From Anaerolineae bacterium (lineage in GTDB: Bacteria; Chloroflexota; Anaerolineae; JAAYZQ01): 10,608 bases of DNA. The translations under genes and the position numbers were made by a program. Where the stretch lies: the NCBI GenBank assembly GCA_016926595.1, contig JAFGOG010000147.1, positions 1 to 10,608 of the forward strand. Reading direction: 5' to 3'. Below are positions 6,769-10,608 of this stretch, piece by piece; position 1 is the first letter of the stretch; each line of letters opens with the position of its first letter. The notes beneath the pieces were generated by a model. That model was given only the letters and a program-made list of their open reading frames with translations. It searched no databases and was not told the DNA's origin.

Positions 6769-8796
6769 ATGAACAAGAACAGAATCAGGGTCTTTCTTTT
6801 TTTGCTAATGCTGTCTCTCGGCTTCCTGTCTGGAGACTCGACGGGCTCCGATCTTGCCCCGGCGGAGCAGCCCGCGGCTTCTGCGCCAACTGTCACCCTG
6901 CGGGCAGCGTCCGAGGCAGCTATCGTCTTCAAGACGCAGAACGGTGTGACGGTGGACGGCGTCCCGCCGGAGACGCGGGACGCTCCCCACCTGGTGCTGC
7001 GCCGCAACGGCGCATTGACAGACCCCGCCGAGCGCACGCTCGTCGTGGAGGTGACGGGCGTCGAGGTGCCGCCGCCGGGCGCGACCGTAACGCTCAGCGT
7101 CGAGACCCAGCGTGGCGATCCCGACCGGGCTGAGGAATCGCCGCCCAGAATCAAGGTGTGGCGCGAGTCCCGCTGGATCGCCAATTCCACAGGGGGCACC
7201 CAGCCGGACGTCACCGTCGTTTTTCGTCACGAGTTCACGGCGACCATCCGGTCCGAAGCTGGGGCGACTGCCGGGGCAATAGCCACGCCCACCGACTACA
7301 TGCGCTACGACCTGGTCGTGACCACTGGCCGGCGCCCGCTATACGCTTTCCGCCAGGACTATGCCCTTCTCCTGGAAAACCAGTGGATCGCGCCGCTGCC
7401 GCAGGTGGCGGATGCGTCGCCTGGCGCCGCGCCCGACGAGCTGGTGGTCTACTACAACGACATGGTCCCCTTCCGCCGGGATGGGCGCGACGCCAGCGCC
7501 TGGCTACCGAGAGATCTCGTCTCCGATTACGTCCGCGGCGAGCTGATCCCGGCCATGGTCGAGGCCTTCCGCCTCCAGACCGACGACTGGGGGTTCCCCT
7601 GGTACCCGGAGTGGACGGGCCACCGGCCCGCAAACGACGCGGAGCGGTTGAGCGTCGCTCTGGCCGACGGCGAGGCCTGGTTCCACGGCCAGACACTAGG
7701 CCAGGGAAACGCGGGCATCTACCTCAACGTTAACCGGGGCCTGGTCGAGTACGAGACCTTCACCGACGGGCTGATGAGCACCTTTCACCACGAGCTTTTT
7801 CACAATCACCAGCGCAACCTCCACCAATACCTGGGCGGCAGCGGCCAGGTTGGCGGGGTGGGCGGCGCCTGGGGCTTTTTCGCTGAAGGGATAGCGGTGC
7901 TGGCCTCTTCGGTGGGGCAGCCGGGCGTCCACTTTGGCCAGACGTGGGGAGCGCGCGCCTATGCTCTCAATGCCCGGGGGTTCGTGGGCCGCGCAGGAAT
8001 CTCGCAGGGCGACCTGAACAAAAGCTACGCGCGGATGAACCCCTATCACGCGGCCGCATACTGGCGGTTTCTGTACGAGCAGTGTGGGGGCCTACAGGCG
8101 GGCGTCGAGGACCCCGCCGCCGGCATGGTCGTGATCCGGCAGGTGCTGGTGACGCTCTACGGTGGGGACATCGTGAACATCGAGGCGTCGACGGATCTCG
8201 TGAGCAAAATGCCCGCAATCATGGATGAGGCCTTACGCGGCTCGTCGTGTCCCTTCGGGACCTACCAGGAGAGTTTGTTGGCCTCTGCTCGCGCCATCTA
8301 TGCCCTGCGGCTGGACGGCGGCCGGTGCCAGGAGCCGGGCCTCCCGGCCGGCTGCGGGTTCTACGACCCGGAGACCCTGTACCACAAGCCGGGCGCGAGC
8401 ACCCTCACCTACAGGGGGGAGGAGATTGTCTACTCGGCCTCAGAGCAACTCTATCCCGCCGGGATCCCGAGCAGTTTCGGGATGGACCTGGTCGAGGTGG
8501 AGCTGGATGCTGCCGCCAATGGTACGTCCTTGACGATCAAAGTCTACGGCACGCCAGGGTCCGCTGCGGTGTTCAACGTGCAGCTCTTGAGGCTGACCGA
8601 CGAAATCCTGGCAGCGCAGAGTACGGCGCCGGAGGCGGTCGCGCGGATAGGTCCAGAAAGGCCGTTCGTGCATGTGATTCCGCAGATCGACACGACAGAA
8701 TACAACAGGCTGAGCCTGGTCATTACCCGCGTGGATGCCGAGGAACGATTGGACGGAGACGGGGCTTACACGATCGTGCTCCGCGCGGATGCCTAG
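6769..8796 (+). CDS. Secreted HExxH (gluzincin-like) metalloprotease
   Basis: A 675-residue protein. The start is ATG 6769, with CCAGGAG 7 nt upstream and a Sec signal peptide (MNKNR, then hydrophobic FLFLLMLSLGFL). No Cys follows, so it is not a lipoprotein. Residues about 35-215 look beta-rich. The catalytic core has HELFH at 341-345 and a third zinc ligand candidate Glu373 in FFAEGIAV, the HExxH...E spacing of gluzincins. Downstream, YHAAAYWRFLYEQ (around 427) fits the helix often seen in such peptidases. The C-terminus is another beta-rich region ending in a repeat-like LSLVITRVD...YTIVLRADA. Expected role: a zinc peptidase outside the membrane; the substrate is unknown. No exact family is recognised. 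It is divergent from the SARP regulator with a shared 162-bp control region. It has no clear terminator. Confidence 0.72.
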   Translation: MNKNRIRVFLFLLMLSLGFLSGDSTGSDLAPAEQPAASAPTVTLRAASEAAIVFKTQNGVTVDGVPPETRDAPHLVLRRNGALTDPAERTLVVEVTGVEVPPPGATVTLSVETQRGDPDRAEESPPRIKVWRESRWIANSTGGTQPDVTVVFRHEFTATIRSEAGATAGAIATPTDYMRYDLVVTTGRRPLYAFRQDYALLLENQWIAPLPQVADASPGAAPDELVVYYNDMVPFRRDGRDASAWLPRDLVSDYVRGELIPAMVEAFRLQTDDWGFPWYPEWTGHRPANDAERLSVALADGEAWFHGQTLGQGNAGIYLNVNRGLVEYETFTDGLMSTFHHELFHNHQRNLHQYLGGSGQVGGVGGAWGFFAEGIAVLASSVGQPGVHFGQTWGARAYALNARGFVGRAGISQGDLNKSYARMNPYHAAAYWRFLYEQCGGLQAGVEDPAAGMVVIRQVLVTLYGGDIVNIEASTDLVSKMPAIMDEALRGSSCPFGTYQESLLASARAIYALRLDGGRCQEPGLPAGCGFYDPETLYHKPGASTLTYRGEEIVYSASEQLYPAGIPSSFGMDLVEVELDAAANGTSLTIKVYGTPGSAAVFNVQLLRLTDEILAAQSTAPEAVARIGPERPFVHVIPQIDTTEYNRLSLVITRVDAEERLDGDGAYTIVLRADA

Positions 8797-8870
8797 AATC
8801 GATCCTGGTTTGCTTTTCTTCTGGCATTGGAGAGCGATAGCCGCGCAGTCAAAGTGGAGCCGTTACGGGG

Positions 8871-9242
8871 ATGGCCGACCGCATGCTCAGTTTCGCCTAC
8901 GAGCGCTTTGACGGGCAGGTGCCTGAACCGGGCGAGTTCGACGACGAGGACCGCAAGCTGCTAGCCCAGGTCGAGGTCGGCTTCCAGACCGTGGGCGATC
9001 TGTACAAGGGCTGCAAGTTCCGCGCCGCCCTGGGCGAAGCGCTGGCTCTGGCCCGCGAGGCCAACGGCTACCTGGACCGCAAAGCGCCCTGGTTCCAGAT
9101 CAAGGAGGACAAGGCCGCGGCGGCGACGACGGTGTACGCGATCCTGCGAGCTGTGGATAGCGAGCAACTGCAGGCCCAACTTGCCCCCAAGCTATTTGGG
9201 TGTGCAGCCCGCTTGGTGGGGTCAGCGCTCGTCTCGGCTTGA
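8871..9242 (+). pseudogene. metG: Methionyl-tRNA synthetase anticodon-domain fragment, copy 2, cut at both ends
   Basis: Similarity to MetRS runs from ADRMLSFAYERFDG to TTVYAILRAVDS (about 8874-9170). It keeps the NGYLDRKAPWFQIKED block that copy 1 has partly lost. The first part of the domain (the GNL region) and everything after AVDS are missing. The last 24 residues, EQLQAQLAPKLF to the stop at 9240-9242, do not resemble MetRS and are probably DNA from another source. The ATG at 8871 has no convincing ribosome binding site. The stop lies one base from the stop of the SRPBCC fragment coming from the other strand. It is non-functional as a synthetase. Confidence 0.8.
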
Positions 9243-9243
9243 G

Positions 9244-9477
9244 CTAGCCTTCCTCCAGCAACCGCTTCAAGGCGCTGAGATCGGCTTCATGCTGCTTTTG
9301 GAGCTGCTTTTTTACCAACCCCTCTGCGAGCTTGAAGACACCGCCGACTTCAATCTTGCCACTCATAGTATACTTGGTGCCGCCATTCGCTGACTCGAAC
9401 CTCAAAGTGCCCTCAGCCGCCACCGGCCCGCTTACCACTCTCCAGCTGAATTGGCTGGGTGGGACCCAGGCTATTTG
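9244..9477 (-). pseudogene. C-terminal fragment of an SRPBCC/CoxG-like protein
   Basis: The minus-strand frame reads IAWVPPSQFSWRVVSGPV, AAEGTLRFESANGGTKYTM, GGVFKLAEGLVKKQLQKQHE and ADLSALKRLLEEG, then TAG. This is the typical end of START/SRPBCC-fold proteins (polyketide cyclase or CoxG type), where GGT..TY precedes a long final helix. The first half of the fold is missing: it joins the SARP fragment at about 9477, in another frame. A 246-codon open frame covers the region, but everything above 9477 in it is a shadow of the SARP gene and its promoter. The fold call is by motif memory and is moderately sure. Confidence 0.6.
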
Positions 9478-9668
9478 GCGAGTGCGTCGCGATCGGGCCA
9501 ATCCGGCCACAACAGGCCGGCGAGCACTTCGCGAGGGTGGGGACGATCGGCTTCGACGGCCAGGTAGGCCAGCAGCGCACGCACCTTGACCGACTTGAAG
9601 GTCGTGACGGATTGTCCATCCAGCGCGACCTGGAAGGGTCCCAGACAGGAAATTGACAAACGGTGCAT
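9471..9668 (-). pseudogene. N-terminal 65 codons of a second SARP-type regulator, broken after the DNA-binding helix
   Basis: MHRLSISCLGPFQVALDGQ, then VRALLAYLAVEADRPHPRE, then LLWPDWPDRDALAK and a TAG. This is the start of the OmpR/PhoB-like winged helix of SARP regulators, closely parallel to residues 10-70 of the complete gene at 6606. Relatives continue NLRQAL after ALA. Here similarity stops at codon 64 and the TAG is formed by the joined SRPBCC DNA. The start is supported by GGAGG 4 nt upstream and by a promoter at 9710-9738. The control region is intact while the gene is dead; the BTAD, NB-ARC and TPR parts are absent. Confidence 0.82.
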
Positions 9669-9709
9669 ACTTCCTCCAGCGGCACCAGGCGAACCCGGTA
9701 CCTGGGCCT

Positions 9710-9738
9710 ATTATACACAAAAAGGACCGATTGGGCAA
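9710..9738 (-). promoter_or_regulatory. Promoter of the truncated SARP gene
   Basis: On the minus strand TTGCCC (9738-9733), a 17-bp spacer, then a perfect TATAAT (9715-9710). The predicted start is near 9703. The spacing and the ATTGCCCAA around the -35 are the same as at 6630-6658. Confidence 0.72.
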
Positions 9739-9741
9739 TGG

Positions 9742-9785
9742 CCACGATCTCGCCACGTTCCCGCCACGATCTCGGCACGCCTGTC
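9742..9785. promoter_or_regulatory. SARP/PhoB-type operator: four direct repeats with an 11-bp period
   Basis: Four consecutive 11-mers: CCACGATCTCG (9742), CCACGTTCCCG (9753), CCACGATCTCG (9764), GCACGCCTGTC (9775). Units 1 and 3 are identical; CACG is constant in all four at the same phase. OmpR/PhoB-fold regulators, including SARPs, bind 7-bp direct repeats spaced 11 bp apart. The array begins 3 bp upstream of the SARP gene's -35 on one side. On the other side its last heptamer ends 7 bp before a TATAGT on the plus strand, close to the roughly 8-bp gap described for SARP-activated promoters. It is likely the control site for both directions. Confidence 0.62.
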
Positions 9786-9788
9786 TGA

Positions 9789-9794
9789 TATAGT
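9789..9794 (+). promoter_or_regulatory. Probable -10 of an activator-dependent plus-strand promoter
   Basis: TATAGT stands just after the direct-repeat array and has no recognisable -35 at 17 bp, as expected when an upstream activator replaces it. The first gene downstream is the 40-codon ORF at 9854, after a leader of about 55 nt that contains a short GGGGA/TCCCC hairpin. Confidence 0.45.
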
Positions 9795-9853
9795 AGCAGT
9801 AACGAGAATGAAGCCGGGGGAGATATTCCCCACAAGATGAAAGAAGGATAGCC

Positions 9854-9976
9854 GTGAACCAGAGGACATGGATTCTGAACGTGGTGCGGATGGCGGGTGA
9901 GAAGGTCGTGAAGCCCAACAGCCGGGTTGTGACGTACACGCTGCTGTCGATGGCCGTCGTGTTGGTGGTGCTATGA
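9854..9976 (+). CDS. 40-residue protein with one membrane segment, possibly the 5' stump of a longer gene
   Basis: GTG start with AGAAGGA 5 nt upstream, then VNQRTWILNVVRMAGEKVV, KPNSRVVTYTL and a hydrophobic end LLSMAVVLVVL, TGA at 9974-9976. The basic, amphipathic first half and a single C-terminal hydrophobic stretch suggest a membrane-anchored small protein. The stop falls about 10 bp before the broken end of the hydrolase copy coming from the other strand (9987). Since all neighbours here are cut genes, this may be only the beginning of a larger membrane protein, ended by the join. It lies downstream of the SARP-type repeat array, so it may be the regulator's former target. No family is recognised. 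Confidence 0.5.
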   Translation: MNQRTWILNVVRMAGEKVVKPNSRVVTYTLLSMAVVLVVL

Positions 9977-9986
9977 GTGTACAACG

Positions 9987-10608
9987 TGAGTACTCAACCG
10001 GAACCGAGGTGTCAGCCGTCCCATGGTGGAGTTGGACCGGTCCAGGCGGGTCCTCAGGTAGCTGTTGGGTGCGATGGCAGCGTAGAACGCCGGATTGTCT
10101 TCAGGTGAGCCGTAGGCCGCAAGCATTTCTGGCAGCCAGCGCCACCTGCCGCCCTCCGGGTCCATGGCCGGCAGGGAGCTGTCGCCGCCGCCACCTCCCT
10201 CCCACCTGCGCTCGAAGAGATCCGCATACGAGGCTACCGTACCGGCCCAGATCACACCCGCCTTGACGTCGGCGGTAGTGACCATGATCCGCAGGGTGAT
10301 GCCGCCGCCCATGGAATGGCCCACATGCCGATCTGCTCCGGATTGGCGTTGGGGAAGCTTTTGAGCGATGCGACGGCGTTCAGGACGTCTATGGTGTAGG
10401 CCGGGGAGCCGTAGCCTCCGGCTGCATCCCCCTCCGACCGGCCGTGCCCGCGATAGTCCGGGCGAAAGACGAGATAGCCTTCTCGGGCAAAGGCGTCGAC
10501 GTACGCCACGTAGCGCTCGGTGGTGCGGTACTGTCCGGGAGGGATGTAGCCATGGTTGAAGACAATCACAGGCCAGCCGCTGCGGCCCGCGCCTGCGTCG
10601 TGCCGCAG
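9987..10608 (-). pseudogene. Second copy of the alpha/beta hydrolase, two frameshifts, 3'-truncated, runs off the right edge
   Basis: It is very similar to the hydrolase at 810-1838: VIVFNHGYIPPGQYRTTERY, YRGHGRSEGD, IGMW, then GHSMGGGITLR, then APNSYL and GTAD.SVPVEYS. One base is missing in the run of Cs at 10320-10322, so the frame changes inside GMW|GHSMGG, right at the nucleophile elbow. A second base is missing near 10055 (after NSYL), which puts the acid-residue motif out of frame. Similarity ends after VEYS at 9987, within about three codons of where the first copy ends, so the catalytic His region is missing here too. The N-terminal lipoprotein part lies beyond the window. If the two 1-base changes are sequencing errors, the frame would be open but still truncated. 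Confidence 0.8.

Noticed and set aside
8797..8870. Terminator or promoter between the protease and MetRS copy 2
   Set aside because: No stable GC stem with T-run and no paired -35/-10; only a pyrimidine-rich stretch near 8808-8822.
9808..9840. 10-codon leader ORF (MKPGEIFPTR) before the small membrane ORF
   Set aside because: Weak ribosome binding site and no run of regulatory codons; too short to support.
9478..9984. Upper part of a 246-codon minus-strand open frame read as one protein
   Set aside because: It crosses the SARP gene in another frame and then its promoter and operator; only the part below 9477 resembles a known fold.

Overview
The window looks like chromosomal DNA from a GC-rich Chloroflexota-type bacterium (Anaerolineae/Caldilineae-like). 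This is inferred from gene style only: very large SARP-type regulators (OmpR-like DNA-binding domain, BTAD, NB-ARC ATPase, TPRs), a Thr-Pro-rich lipoprotein-anchored alpha/beta hydrolase, and the sequence style of the MetRS and YyaL pieces. No rRNA, tRNA, CRISPR array, transposase, integrase or phage gene was seen.

Layout, left to right. Positions 1-1838 hold joined gene pieces: the end of an NB-ARC ATPase fragment (+), two pieces of one yyaL-like gene in swapped order (-), and a secreted alpha/beta hydrolase (-) that stops before its catalytic His. Positions 1938-2487 hold an intact hicBA toxin-antitoxin operon (-) with a near-consensus promoter and a candidate operator. Positions 2519-3103 hold the anticodon-binding half of a methionyl-tRNA synthetase without its catalytic half (+), followed by a strong hairpin terminator. 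Positions 3226-6606 hold a complete 1126-aa SARP/NB-ARC/TPR regulator (-). A secreted 675-aa HExxH metalloprotease-like protein (6769-8796, +) diverges from it. From 8871 to the right edge there is a second patchwork: a second MetRS fragment (+), the C-terminus of an SRPBCC-type protein (-), the first 65 codons of a second SARP regulator (-), a 40-codon membrane ORF (+), and a second frameshifted copy of the hydrolase (-) that runs off the edge.

The apparently working units are hicBA and the divergent pair SARP regulator/metalloprotease. The rest is a graveyard of partial genes. Four families occur twice (hydrolase, MetRS C-domain, yyaL pieces, SARP/NB-ARC regulators), and none of the junctions shows an insertion sequence. 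Three signals stand out. The yyaL segments are in an order that looks like a circular permutation. Both hydrolase copies break at nearly the same codon. An 11-bp-periodic direct-repeat array (9742-9785) lies between divergent promoters and has the architecture expected of a SARP/PhoB-type operator. The two SARP genes also share a promoter layout (TTGCCC, 17 bp, TAnAAT). A mis-assembled metagenomic contig is a real alternative explanation for the mosaic parts and should be excluded first.
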